Positions 26,387 to 34,543 of a stretch of 64,000 nt of DNA are shown piece after piece (position 1 is the first letter of the stretch; each line of letters begins with the position of its first letter). The notes beneath the pieces were generated by a model. It searched no databases, was not told the DNA's origin, and saw only the letters and a program-made list of their open reading frames with translations. A program made the position numbers and the translations under genes. Source of the stretch: Pelomonas sp. SE-A7 (lineage in GTDB: Bacteria; Pseudomonadota; Gammaproteobacteria; Burkholderiales; Burkholderiaceae_C); contig NZ_JAUASW010000001.1 in assembly GCF_030345705.1 (NCBI RefSeq), positions 1,116,001-1,180,000 on the forward strand, in the 5' to 3' direction.

Positions 26387-26415
26387 ATTGTACTATGCAA
26401 GCACCATGCCGGCAA
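26387..26415 (-). promoter_or_regulatory. Predicted sigma-70 promoter of the rimP-nusA-infB operon
   Basis: On the minus strand -35 TTGCCG (26410-26415), a 17-bp spacer and -10 TACAAT (26387-26392). The predicted start at about 26380 gives a leader of about 200 nt before rimP. It is the only good match in the 314-bp gap between rimP and fabI; the rest of that gap holds no gene that I can see. Confidence 0.6.
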
Positions 26416-26424
26416 GGCTGCAGC

Positions 26425-26452
26425 TTGCAGTGAATGCCTGCCATGCCAAAAT
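26425..26452 (+). promoter_or_regulatory. Possible fabI promoter
   Basis: TTGCAG (26425-26430), 16-bp spacer, CAAAAT (26447-26452). The match to the -10 consensus is 4 of 6, so this is a weak prediction. It is placed about 35 bp upstream of an AAAAGGAG ribosome site for fabI. Confidence 0.35.
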
Positions 26453-26494
26453 CCGGCCCCCGATACCAGACGACAGACAACAAAAGGAGCCACC

Positions 26495-27277
26495 ATGGGT
26501 TTTCTCGCCGGCAAGCGACTGCTGATCACGGGCGTTCTTTCCAACCGTTCGATCGCCTACGGCATCGCCAAGGCCTGCCACCGTGAAGGCGCCGAGCTGG
26601 CCTTCAGCTATGTCGGCGAGCGCTTCAAGGACCGCATCACCGAGTTCGCTGCCGAGTTTGGCTCGAACCTGACCTTCGACTGCGACGTCTCTGACGATGC
26701 CCAGATCGAGCGCCTGTTCGCCCAGCTGGGCGAGGTCTGGCCCGAATTCGACGGCTTTGTCCATTCGATCGGGTTCGCGCCGCGCGACGCCATCGCCGGT
26801 GAATTCCTGGACGGCCTCACCCGCGAGAACTTCCGCATCGCCCATGACATCTCGGCCTACAGCTTCCCGGCCATGGCCAAGGCCGCCCTGCCCCGCCTGC
26901 GTGCCGGCAGCTCGCTGCTGACCCTGTCCTACCTGGGCGCCGAGCGTTTCGTTCCCAACTACAACACCATGGGCCTGGCCAAGGCCTCGCTGGAAGCCAG
27001 CGTGCGCTACCTGGCCTACAACCTGGGCGCCAAGGGCGTTCGGGTCAACGGCATCTCGGCCGGCCCGATCAAGACCCTGGCCGCCTCGGGCATCAAGGAC
27101 TTCGGCAAGCTGCTGTCGGCCTTTGCCGCGACCACCCCGATCCGCCGCAACGTGACCATCGAGGACGTGGGCAATACCGCGGCCTTCCTGTTCTCGGACC
27201 TGTCCGGCGGCATCAGCTCGGAGATCATCTATGTGGACGGCGGCTTCAGCCACGTCGCGCTCGCTGGCGAGGCCTAA
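26495..27277 (+). CDS. fabI: Enoyl-[acyl-carrier-protein] reductase (NADH), FabI
   Basis: 260 residues of the short-chain dehydrogenase fold. The N-terminal LLITGVLSNRSIAYGIA is the FabI variant of the nucleotide-binding motif; catalytic Tyr156-x6-Lys163 is in YNTMGLAK, with Tyr146 also present. It carries out the last reduction of the fatty acid elongation cycle. A clear AGGAG ribosome site precedes the ATG and a strong terminator follows. Stand-alone, monocistronic. Confidence 0.97.
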   Translation: MGFLAGKRLLITGVLSNRSIAYGIAKACHREGAELAFSYVGERFKDRITEFAAEFGSNLTFDCDVSDDAQIERLFAQLGEVWPEFDGFVHSIGFAPRDAIAGEFLDGLTRENFRIAHDISAYSFPAMAKAALPRLRAGSSLLTLSYLGAERFVPNYNTMGLAKASLEASVRYLAYNLGAKGVRVNGISAGPIKTLAASGIKDFGKLLSAFAATTPIRRNVTIEDVGNTAAFLFSDLSGGISSEIIYVDGGFSHVALAGEA

Positions 27278-27315
27278 GCCGCCCGCCGGGCCGCTTCCAA
27301 GGGCGGCTCAAAGAC

Positions 27316-27346
27316 AAAAGGCGCTGGTCAATCCAGCGCCTTTTTT
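27316..27346 (+). terminator. Rho-independent terminator of fabI
   Basis: AAAAGGCGCTGG (27316-27327) pairs perfectly with CCAGCGCCTTTT (27333-27344) around TCAAT, ending in six T. The A-run on the left also makes it usable for the convergent decarboxylase gene ending at 27398. Confidence 0.9.
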
Positions 27347-27397
27347 CATCCCCTCGCGGGATCGACCAGGTAATCCCTGGGCGAGGGGTCAACAAGC

Positions 27398-29659
27398 TCA
27401 GGCTACGCAGTCCACGTAGTAGTGAGTGCGCCCGTCTTCGCCGGCCTCAGCCACCAGGCCATGCACATCGGTCGCGAAGCCCGGGAACTTTAGGTTGAAC
27501 TCGCGGGTGAACTTCAGGTAGTCGACGATCTTCTTGTTGAAGCGCTCGCCCGGGATCAAGAGCGGAATGCCCGGCGGGTAAGGCGTCAGCAGCGAAGTCG
27601 TAACCCGGCCTTCCAGCTTGTCGATGGCCACACGCTCGGTCTTGCGCTGGGCAATATGGGCATAGGCATCGCTGGGCTTCATCGCCGGCTCCAGGTCCGA
27701 CAGATAGACCTCGGTCGTCAGCCGCGCAATGTCGCCCTTGGCATAGGCCTCGTGGATGCTCTGGCAGAGGTCGCGCAGGCCCATGCGCTCGTACCGCGGC
27801 TGGGCGGCGCAGAACTCCGGCATGATGCGCCACAGCGGTGCGTTCTTGTCGTAGTCGTCCTTGAACTGCTGCAGCGCGGTCAGCAGCGTGTTCCAGCGGC
27901 CCTTGGTGATGCCGATGGTGAACATGATGAAGAACGAATACAGGCCGGTCTTCTCGACCACCACGCCATGCTCGGCCAGGAACTTGGTGACGATGGACGC
28001 CGGGATGCCGCTCTTGGCGAACTTGCCACTCATGTCCAGGCCGGGCGTGATGATGGTGGACTTGATCGGGTCCAGCATGTTGAAGCCGGCCTCGATGGGA
28101 CCGAAGCCGTGCCACTTCTCGTTGGCCTTGAGCATCCAGTCGGTCGGCTTGCCAACGCCCTCGGCCGCCAGCTGCTTGTCCGGACCCCAGACCTTGAACC
28201 ACCAGTCGGCCTTGCCATAGTCCTTCTCGACCTTGCGCATCGCGCGGCGGAAGTCCAGCGCCTCGGCCAGGCTCTCTTCGACGAGTGCCGTGCCGCCGGG
28301 CGGCTCCATCATCGCGGCCGCGACATCGCAGCTGGCGATGATCGAATACTGCGGGCTGGTCGAGGTGTGCATCAGGTAGGCCTCGTTGAACAGATGCTTG
28401 TCCAGCTTCACGTTCTGAGAGTCCTGAACCAGCACCTGCGAGGCCTGCGAAAGGCCGGCCAGCAGCTTGTGGGTCGACTGGGTCGCGTAGACCATGGCCG
28501 TCTTCGGACGCGGACGGTTCTTGCCCATCGCGTGGTACGAGCCGTAGAAATTGTGGAAGGCCGCGTGCGGCAGCCAGGCTTCGTCGAAATGCAGGGTGTC
28601 GATCCAGCCGTCCAGCTTGCCCTTGATGGTCTCGGTGTTGTAAAGCACGCCGTCGTAAGTCGACTGCGTCAGCGTCATGATGCGCGGCTTGACCTTCTTG
28701 GCGTCCACGCCCTTGAGCAGCGGATTCTTGGCGATCTTCTTGCGGATCGTCTCCGGCGAGAACTCGCTCTCGGGGATGGGACCGATGATGCCGTAGTGAT
28801 TGCGCGTCGGCGTCATGAACACCGGCACGGCGCCGGTCATGATGATCGAGTGCAGGATGGACTTGTGGCAGTTGCGGTCGACGACGACCACGTCGCCCGG
28901 CGCCACCGTGTGGTGCCAGACCATCTTGTTCGAGGTGGAGGTGCCGTTGGTGACGAAGAAGCAGTGGTCGGCATTGAAGATGCGCGCGGCATTCTTCTCC
29001 GACGCGGCCACCGGGCCGGTGTGATCCAGCAATTGGCCCAGCTCTTCAACGGCATTGCAGACGTCGGCGCGCAGCATGTTCTCGCCGAAGAACTGGTGGA
29101 ACATCTGGCCGACAGGGCTCTTCAGGAAGGCGACGCCGCCCGAGTGACCGGGGCAATGCCAGGAGTAGGAGCCGTCCTGCGCATAGTCCATCAGCGCCTT
29201 GAAGAACGGCGGTGCCAGGCCGTCCAGGTAGCTGCGAGCCTCGCGGATGATGTGGCGGGCCACGAACTCCGGCGTGTCCTCGAACATGTGGATGAAGCCA
29301 TGCAGCTCGCGCAGCACATCGTTAGGCAAGTGCTGCGAGGTGCGCGTCTCGCCATAGACGTAGATGGGGATGTCCGCATTCTTGAAGCGGATCTCCTCGA
29401 TGAACTTGCGCAGGTTCAGCACCGCCGGGTCGAGCTCGGGGCCGGGCGTGAACTCCTCGTCGTCGATCGACAGGATGAAGGCGCTGGCCCGACTCTGCTG
29501 CTGGGCGAACTGGCTCAGGTCGCCGTAGCTGGTGACGCCCAGGACCTCGAAGCCCTCCTTCTGGATCGCCTCGGCCAGGGCGCGAATGCCCAGGCCCGAG
29601 GTGTTCTCGGAACGGTAGTCCTCGTCGATGATGACGATGGGAAAGCGAAAACGCAGCAT
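27398..29659 (-). CDS. Arginine/lysine/ornithine decarboxylase (fold-type I PLP enzyme)
   Basis: 753 residues from ATG 29659 (MLRFRFP). An N-terminal wing/response-regulator-like domain (about 1-130) is followed by the PLP-binding domain with the Schiff-base Lys398 in STHKLL and HFDEAW at 357-362, then the C-terminal Orn/Lys/Arg decarboxylase domain. Length and layout match inducible LdcI/AdiA/SpeF. Substrate specificity is not certain from sequence alone. Products would be cadaverine, agmatine or putrescine, serving acid resistance or polyamine supply. No antiporter gene is adjacent. Confidence 0.92.
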   Translation of the reverse strand: MLRFRFPIVIIDEDYRSENTSGLGIRALAEAIQKEGFEVLGVTSYGDLSQFAQQQSRASAFILSIDDEEFTPGPELDPAVLNLRKFIEEIRFKNADIPIYVYGETRTSQHLPNDVLRELHGFIHMFEDTPEFVARHIIREARSYLDGLAPPFFKALMDYAQDGSYSWHCPGHSGGVAFLKSPVGQMFHQFFGENMLRADVCNAVEELGQLLDHTGPVAASEKNAARIFNADHCFFVTNGTSTSNKMVWHHTVAPGDVVVVDRNCHKSILHSIIMTGAVPVFMTPTRNHYGIIGPIPESEFSPETIRKKIAKNPLLKGVDAKKVKPRIMTLTQSTYDGVLYNTETIKGKLDGWIDTLHFDEAWLPHAAFHNFYGSYHAMGKNRPRPKTAMVYATQSTHKLLAGLSQASQVLVQDSQNVKLDKHLFNEAYLMHTSTSPQYSIIASCDVAAAMMEPPGGTALVEESLAEALDFRRAMRKVEKDYGKADWWFKVWGPDKQLAAEGVGKPTDWMLKANEKWHGFGPIEAGFNMLDPIKSTIITPGLDMSGKFAKSGIPASIVTKFLAEHGVVVEKTGLYSFFIMFTIGITKGRWNTLLTALQQFKDDYDKNAPLWRIMPEFCAAQPRYERMGLRDLCQSIHEAYAKGDIARLTTEVYLSDLEPAMKPSDAYAHIAQRKTERVAIDKLEGRVTTSLLTPYPPGIPLLIPGERFNKKIVDYLKFTREFNLKFPGFATDVHGLVAEAGEDGRTHYYVDCVA

Positions 29660-29835
29660 GGCTGGGCCTCCAGGGGCACGGGGACGGGACAAAAAACGAA
29701 GGCGCGAAGTGTAGGGCCAAGCAGGCGACGATCCGATGGCGCCTGTAGAGCCCAAGCCGCTTTGTCGCACAAACCGGACGCGCTGGGCAGCAGCACCCCG
29801 GCGCTAAACTGGCCCGCAACAAAAAGGAGGGCTCC

Positions 29836-30270
29836 ATGGAGACGACTAGCAACCCCGCCATCGCCTGGTGGATCATCGCCGGCGTCCTGGTCGCCATCGA
29901 GTTGGCCACCGGCACTTTCTACCTCTTGATGATGGCCCTGGGTGCCGTGGCGGCGGCGCTCTGTGCGCACCTCGGCCTGGGCTTCAGCGCCCAGCTGGTG
30001 GCGGCAGCCGCGGTCGGCGGTGCTGCGGTGGCGGTCTGGCACAGCAAGCGTGCCCGCAGCCCGCGCGAGCCGGCCGAATCGAATCGCGACGTCAACCTCG
30101 ACATAGGCCAGACGGTGGACGTCGGCCAGTGGCAGGCCGACGGCAGTGCCACGGTCAAGTACCGCGGCGCCGAATGGCAGGCCCGCTTCCAGGGCAGCGG
30201 CACGCCGCACAGTGGCCGCCATGTGATTCGCGCCGTGGATGGCAGCTGCCTGCTGCTCGACGCCGCCTGA
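29836..30270 (+). CDS. NfeD family protein
   Basis: 144 residues: two or three membrane helices (about 10-70) and then a C-terminal OB-fold beta domain (about 85-144, VNLDIGQTVDV through DGSCLLLD). Such short NfeD proteins are encoded with SPFH/stomatin-like genes and are thought to scaffold membrane microdomains. The SPFH gene follows 32 bp downstream. Strong AAGGAGG ribosome site before the ATG. Confidence 0.88.
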   Translation: METTSNPAIAWWIIAGVLVAIELATGTFYLLMMALGAVAAALCAHLGLGFSAQLVAAAAVGGAAVAVWHSKRARSPREPAESNRDVNLDIGQTVDVGQWQADGSATVKYRGAEWQARFQGSGTPHSGRHVIRAVDGSCLLLDAA

Positions 30271-30302
30271 AGCTCTTCGATATCCAGAGAGGAACCCACA
30301 GC

Positions 30303-31220
30303 ATGGAAATGATCGCCCTGGTGCTGCTCGTCGTCGCAGCTCTTTTCATCGTCCGTTCGGTCAAGGTCGTGCCCCAGCAGCATGCCTGGGTGGTCGAGCG
30401 GCTGGGCCGCTACCACGGCACGCTCACGCCGGGCCTCAACTTCCTGGTGCCCTTCGTCGACCGGCTGGCCTACAAGCATTCGCTGAAGGAGATCCCGCTG
30501 GACGTGCCCAGCCAGGTCTGCATCACCAAGGACAACACCCAGCTGACGGTGGACGGCATCCTGTACTTCCAGATCACCGACCCGATGCGGGCCAGCTATG
30601 GCTCCAGCAACTACATCATTGCCATCACCCAGCTGGCCCAGACCACGCTGCGCAGTGTGATAGGCCGCATGGAACTGGACCGCACCTTCGAGGAACGCGA
30701 GGCGATCAACAGCGCCGTGGTCCAGGCGCTGGACGAGGCCGCGCTGAACTGGGGCGTCAAGGTGCTGCGTTACGAGATCAAGGACCTGACGCCGCCGCCC
30801 GCCATCCTGCACGCGATGCAGGCCCAGATCACGGCCGAGCGCGAGAAGCGCGCCCTGATCGCCGCGTCCGAAGGCCGCCGCCAGGAGCAGATCAACATCG
30901 CCACCGGCGAGCGCGAGGCCGCCATCGCCCGCTCTGAGGGCGAGAAGCAAGCCGAGATCAACAAGGCCCAGGGCGAGGCCGCCGCCATCACTGCGGTGGC
31001 CGAAGCCACGGCCGACGCCATCCGCAAGATCGCCTCGGCCATCGAGCAGCCCGGCGGCAGCCAGGCCGTGCAGCTCAAGGTCGCCGAGAAAGCGGTCGAT
31101 GCCTATGCCCAGCTGGCCCAGAAGAACAACACCATGATCGTGCCCGGCAATATGAGCGAGGTCTCAGGCCTCATTGGCACGGCCATGGCGCTGATGAAGA
31201 ACACGCCGTCCAAGGCTTGA
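30303..31220 (+). CDS. SPFH domain/stomatin-like membrane protein (QmcA-type)
   Basis: 305 residues: one N-terminal membrane helix (4-20), SPFH/Band 7 domain (about 22-180, VVPQQHAWVVERLGRYHGTL), then an Ala/Glu-rich coiled coil (about 180-260) and a hydrophobic C-terminus. It resembles QmcA and HflK/C relatives, which form large rings and regulate FtsH or microdomains. The start is the ATG after GAGAGGAACC. Partner of the preceding NfeD gene. Confidence 0.92.
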   Translation: MEMIALVLLVVAALFIVRSVKVVPQQHAWVVERLGRYHGTLTPGLNFLVPFVDRLAYKHSLKEIPLDVPSQVCITKDNTQLTVDGILYFQITDPMRASYGSSNYIIAITQLAQTTLRSVIGRMELDRTFEEREAINSAVVQALDEAALNWGVKVLRYEIKDLTPPPAILHAMQAQITAEREKRALIAASEGRRQEQINIATGEREAAIARSEGEKQAEINKAQGEAAAITAVAEATADAIRKIASAIEQPGGSQAVQLKVAEKAVDAYAQLAQKNNTMIVPGNMSEVSGLIGTAMALMKNTPSKA

Positions 31221-31263
31221 TGTGCCGGAAGCGCCAGGAAACTGCGCTATCATGGCGGGCTTC

Positions 31264-31354
<91 letters not shown>

Positions 31355-31368
31355 GGAACACAGAAAAC

Positions 31369-31396
31369 ACGGGCCCTTGTGGCCCGTTTTCTTTTG
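31369..31396 (+). terminator. Rho-independent terminator after tRNA-Ser
   Basis: ACGGGCC (31369-31375), loop CTTGT, GGCCCGT (31381-31387), then TTTTCTTTT. Ends the tRNA-Ser transcript 15 bp past its CCA. Confidence 0.88.
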
Positions 31397-31402
31397 CCGA
31401 GC

Positions 31403-32497
31403 TCAACGGCGGCATTGCGCCAGCAGACGCGGCTCCAGCAGCCCGCGCTGCTCGACCAACTGGCTGAGTTCCGCCCCGCCTGCCGCAAACAGGTTGACCT
31501 CGATGGGCGTCGGCCCCTGGGCCGCCAGCGCCACGTCCCAATGCTGGAAACGCAAACCAGGCAGCAGTCGCGCTGCTTGCAAGGTCGTGTCGCAAACCGC
31601 GCCCCAGTCCGGAATCGTCAACCCCTCGACGCTCAGGCCGGAATCAGGATGGCGGTCCAGTTCACGCAGACCAAGGCCGAACCCCTGGATCACCCGTTTG
31701 ACGCGCCCCGTGTCGAGATCGACCGCCGCCAGCAGATTGCCCAGGGTGCCGCTCTCGAAGTTGTCGACGATGTTGTGCGCCCGCGGCAGCTTCCAGATGG
31801 CGCGGAAAATCCTCGGCCCCTGGCCTTCATCGAGCGTCATCACCCTCAGGGTCGAGAGACGGCCGCTGAGCAAGGCCTCGAAGCAGCTCACGCCGGCCAT
31901 GCATTCCTGGATCAGCAAGCCCTGCCCGGCCAAATTGAGCAGGCTGGCCACGAACTCACCGACCGAGACCCGCCTGCCGCCGTCCAGCAGCAGCTGATCA
32001 GCTTCCGGCACATAGCCCTCGATCAGCGCCGCACCGCGGCCAAAGCCGCCATGGACCGGTTTCAGGAACAGCGGAAAGCTGCGGTTCTGTCGCAACCAGT
32101 CAGCCAGTTCTGCCGCAGAGCCATGTCTGGGACAGCCATTGCCGGGATCCGTAGATGCGAGATAGGTGCAATGCAGGCGTGGCTGCGGCACGCCTGCCTG
32201 TGACAGCCGCTGGGTCAGAAGCAGCTTGTCGTCTGCATAGGCGCGCCAGGAGGCGGCATTCGCCCGATCAAGAGCGGGCTCGCCGCGCCAGCCGACGAAG
32301 CGCCGTCGGTCCTGCCACCGCAAGGAGGCATCGAACAGCCGGTAGTCGTAGTACTCGCTGAGTCCGAGCCGGGACGGTGGCAGCCGCAATAGCAGTGCCT
32401 CGACCAGTTGGCGGCCCAGTCCCCGGCCGGATTCGGCACGGGCAGCGGTCGCCGAGGCCAGCCATTGCTCAACACGCTTGCGCCAGGTTTCAGGCAT
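31403..32497 (-). CDS. ATP-grasp domain protein, possibly sugar-transfer-associated type
   Basis: 364 residues. The region 150-350 reads as an ATP-grasp fold: FLKPVHGGFGRG (nucleotide lid), a QE dipeptide (LLIQECM), RVMT and a terminal metal-binding segment PIEVNLFAAGG. The HWDVAL motif before it resembles the sugar-transfer-associated ATP-grasp family. These ligases join a carboxylate to an amine or other nucleophile; the substrate is unknown. It stands alone between tRNA-Ser and the tusA terminator. Confidence 0.6.
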   Translation of the reverse strand: MPETWRKRVEQWLASATAARAESGRGLGRQLVEALLLRLPPSRLGLSEYYDYRLFDASLRWQDRRRFVGWRGEPALDRANAASWRAYADDKLLLTQRLSQAGVPQPRLHCTYLASTDPGNGCPRHGSAAELADWLRQNRSFPLFLKPVHGGFGRGAALIEGYVPEADQLLLDGGRRVSVGEFVASLLNLAGQGLLIQECMAGVSCFEALLSGRLSTLRVMTLDEGQGPRIFRAIWKLPRAHNIVDNFESGTLGNLLAAVDLDTGRVKRVIQGFGLGLRELDRHPDSGLSVEGLTIPDWGAVCDTTLQAARLLPGLRFQHWDVALAAQGPTPIEVNLFAAGGAELSQLVEQRGLLEPRLLAQCRR

Positions 32498-32580
32498 GGC
32501 CGAGTCTAGTTAGCAGCAGCTGGCCTGCCGGCTGGTACTTGCACCAGCCCTCCCCGAGCTTGAGGGGCTGAAAGCAAAAA

Positions 32581-32599
32581 AGCCCGTCGGTGACGGGCT
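32581..32599 (-). terminator. Rho-independent terminator after tusA
   Basis: AGCCCGTC (32581-32588) pairs with GACGGGCT (32592-32599) around GGT. The A-run at 32576-32581 becomes a T-tract on the minus strand, so it terminates the cysM-nudix-tusA transcript. Confidence 0.85.
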
Positions 32600-32616
32600 C
32601 TTCTTCAATCGCCGGC

Positions 32617-32844
32617 TCAGCGCCGCTTCAGCACATGGATGAACTCGTCCGACAGGCTGGCCTGCTCGACCAGCTCGTTGCCGGTCTGGCGGGCAAAGGC
32701 CTGGAAGTCGCGCATCGAGCCAGGGTCGGTGGCCACGACCCTGAGCAACTGGCCGCTCTCCATTTCCGCCAGGGCCTTCTTGGCCTTGAGGATGGGCAGC
32801 GGGCAGTTCAGGCCGCGGGTGTCGATTTCCTTGTCGATGTGCAT
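32617..32844 (-). CDS. TusA-family sulfurtransferase (SirA/YedF-like)
   Basis: 75 residues starting MHIDKEIDTRGLNCPLPILK. The CPxP motif at 14-17 carries the sulfur-accepting Cys14. TusA-type proteins relay sulfane sulfur from cysteine desulfurase towards tRNA thiolation, molybdopterin or thiosulfate oxidation. A 31-bp gap separates it from the NUDIX gene, downstream of cysM, a sulfur-assimilation context. Confidence 0.9.
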   Translation of the reverse strand: MHIDKEIDTRGLNCPLPILKAKKALAEMESGQLLRVVATDPGSMRDFQAFARQTGNELVEQASLSDEFIHVLKRR

Positions 32845-32875
32845 GTGCAGGTGTCCCAATCGAGTTGCGGCGATT

Positions 32876-33418
32876 CTAGGGCTTGGGCAGGTCCAGCCAC
32901 TGGGGCTCAATGCCCCGCGAACGCAGCCATTGAGCCATGGCCTGGCCGGTGCCTGCCGGCCAGCAGCGCACCTGAGCGGGCTCAAGCAGCTTGTACTCGG
33001 CCAGCTCGGGCGACAGGCTGATCTCGCCCAGCGCCGGCACATGGTAGGCAATGATGACCTGGTTCATGCGCTGGAAGTCGTAGACGCCGATCAGGCTGGG
33101 CCGCGCCGCCGCCTGCAGGCCGGTCTCCTCGGCCAGCTCGCGCACGATGCCGTCTTCAGGCGTCTCTCCCGCCTCCATGAAACCGGTGATCAGACCGAAG
33201 AAGCGCCCCGGCCAGGCCGCATTGCGCGCCAGCAAGACCTGGCCCTCCCGGTCCAGGCATTCCACCACTGCAGCCAGCACCGGCGTCGGGTTGTTCCAGT
33301 GCGTGAAGCCGCAGCTAGCGCAGCGCAGTCGCTCCTTGGGTCCGCCATCCTCATCCTGGACCAGCAGCGCCAGCTCGGTGGCGCAGCGCGGGCAGAACCG
33401 GAAGTCGGGTCCGCTCAT
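32876..33418 (-). CDS. NUDIX hydrolase with N-terminal zinc ribbon
   Basis: 180 residues. Two CxxC pairs (CPRC at 9-12, CASC about residue 33) form a zinc ribbon like that of NudC, followed by the NUDIX box GFMEAGETPEDGIVRELAEE with the E-x2-E-x-E pattern of catalytic glutamates. NudC relatives hydrolyse NADH or remove NAD caps from RNA, but this protein lacks the N-terminal extra domain of E. coli NudC. The ATG overlaps the cysM stop (ATGA), so it is co-translated with cysM. Confidence 0.87.
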   Translation of the reverse strand: MSGPDFRFCPRCATELALLVQDEDGGPKERLRCASCGFTHWNNPTPVLAAVVECLDREGQVLLARNAAWPGRFFGLITGFMEAGETPEDGIVRELAEETGLQAAARPSLIGVYDFQRMNQVIIAYHVPALGEISLSPELAEYKLLEPAQVRCWPAGTGQAMAQWLRSRGIEPQWLDLPKP

Positions 33419-34341
33419 GCGGGGAACACGCCGGTGGACAGATAGCGGTCGCCGCGGTCGCAGACCACGAAGACGATGGTCGCGTCGCTGACCGTGCGCG
33501 CCAGCTGCAGCGCCGCCCAGCAGGCACCGGCCGCCGAGATGCCGCCGAACAGGCCTTCCTCGCGGGCCAGGCGCCGGGCCATGTCCTCGGCGTCGGCCTG
33601 GCTGACCAGGATCAGCTCGTCCACCGCACTGGCGTCGTAGATCTTGGGCAGGTAGGCCTCGGGCCATTTGCGGATGCCGGGGATGCGCGAACCCTCGGCC
33701 GGCTGGGCCCCGATGATGCGCACCGCCGGGTTCTGTTCCTTCAGGAAGCGCGAGGTGCCGGTGATGGTGCCGGTCGTGCCCATGGCGCTGACGAAATGGG
33801 TGATGCGGCCGGCCGTGTCGCGCCAGATCTCGGGGCCGGTGGTCTCGTAGTGGATGCGCGGGTTGTCCGCATTGGCGAACTGGTCCAGCACCCGGCCCTT
33901 GCCGTCGCGCTGCATCTGCTCGGCCAGGTCGCGGGCGTATTCCATGCCGCCGGAACGCGGCGTCAGGATCAGCTCGGCCCCGAAGGCCTTCATGGTCTGG
34001 GCCCGTTCTATGGACAGGTCCTCCGGCATGATCAGCAGCATGCGGTAGCCGCGCACTGCGGCCGCCATCGCGAGGGCAATGCCGGTGTTGCCGGAGGTGG
34101 CTTCGATCAGCGTGTCGCCCGGCTTGATCTCGCCGCGCTCCTCGGCGCGCCGGATCATGCTGATGGCGGGCCGGTCCTTGACCGAACCCGCCGGGTTGTT
34201 GCCCTCCAGCTTGGCCAGGATCACGTTGCCACGCGCCTCCAGCTCGGCCGCCGCCAGGCGCTGCAGCCGGATCAGGGGCGTGTTGCCGATGACGTCTTCG
34301 AGGGTCGGGTAATGCGCGTGCTTGCTGTCCATGGCCGGCAT
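33415..34341 (-). CDS. cysM: Cysteine synthase B (O-acetylserine/thiosulfate sulfhydrylase)
   Basis: 308 residues, or 305 from ATG 34332. The PLP Lys lies in NNPAGSVKDRPA, the phosphate-binding loop in SGNTGIA (TSGNTGI), and IGNTPLIRL near the N-terminus. GNNPAGSVKDRP is the CysM rather than the CysK signature. It makes cysteine from O-acetylserine using sulfide or thiosulfate. The following overlapping NUDIX gene and tusA make a small sulfur-linked operon. Confidence 0.94.
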   Translation of the reverse strand: MPAMDSKHAHYPTLEDVIGNTPLIRLQRLAAAELEARGNVILAKLEGNNPAGSVKDRPAISMIRRAEERGEIKPGDTLIEATSGNTGIALAMAAAVRGYRMLLIMPEDLSIERAQTMKAFGAELILTPRSGGMEYARDLAEQMQRDGKGRVLDQFANADNPRIHYETTGPEIWRDTAGRITHFVSAMGTTGTITGTSRFLKEQNPAVRIIGAQPAEGSRIPGIRKWPEAYLPKIYDASAVDELILVSQADAEDMARRLAREEGLFGGISAAGACWAALQLARTVSDATIVFVVCDRGDRYLSTGVFPA

Positions 34342-34407
34342 TGTGGCAGGCCCCGGAAAGCCATGGTCCCCATGGCATAATCCGCGGCCTCAGCAGGATC
34401 TGCCTTT

Positions 34408-34492
34408 GCCTCGGTGGCGAAATCGGTAGACGCAGGGGACTCAAAATCCCCCGCCGCAAGGTGTGCCGGTTCGAGTCCGGCCCGAGGCACCA
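34408..34492 (+). tRNA. tRNA-Leu (anticodon CAA)
   Basis: Acceptor arms GCCTCGG (34408-34414) and CCGAGGC (34482-34488) with ACCA end. The anticodon stem GGGGA/TCCCC with loop CTCAAAA gives anticodon CAA, reading UUG. A long variable arm (GCCGCAAGGTGT) marks class II. A CATAAT -10-like box lies at 34376-34381. Confidence 0.96.
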
Positions 34493-34543
34493 AAGATAGA
34501 TCTGCTTCAACATGCGCAAAGCCCCGCGCGCATCACCACCCCA

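Noticed and set aside
26181..26494. A tRNA (metY-like) in the rimP leader, as in E. coli
   Set aside because: No cloverleaf arms or T-loop GTTCGA motif could be found in the gap.
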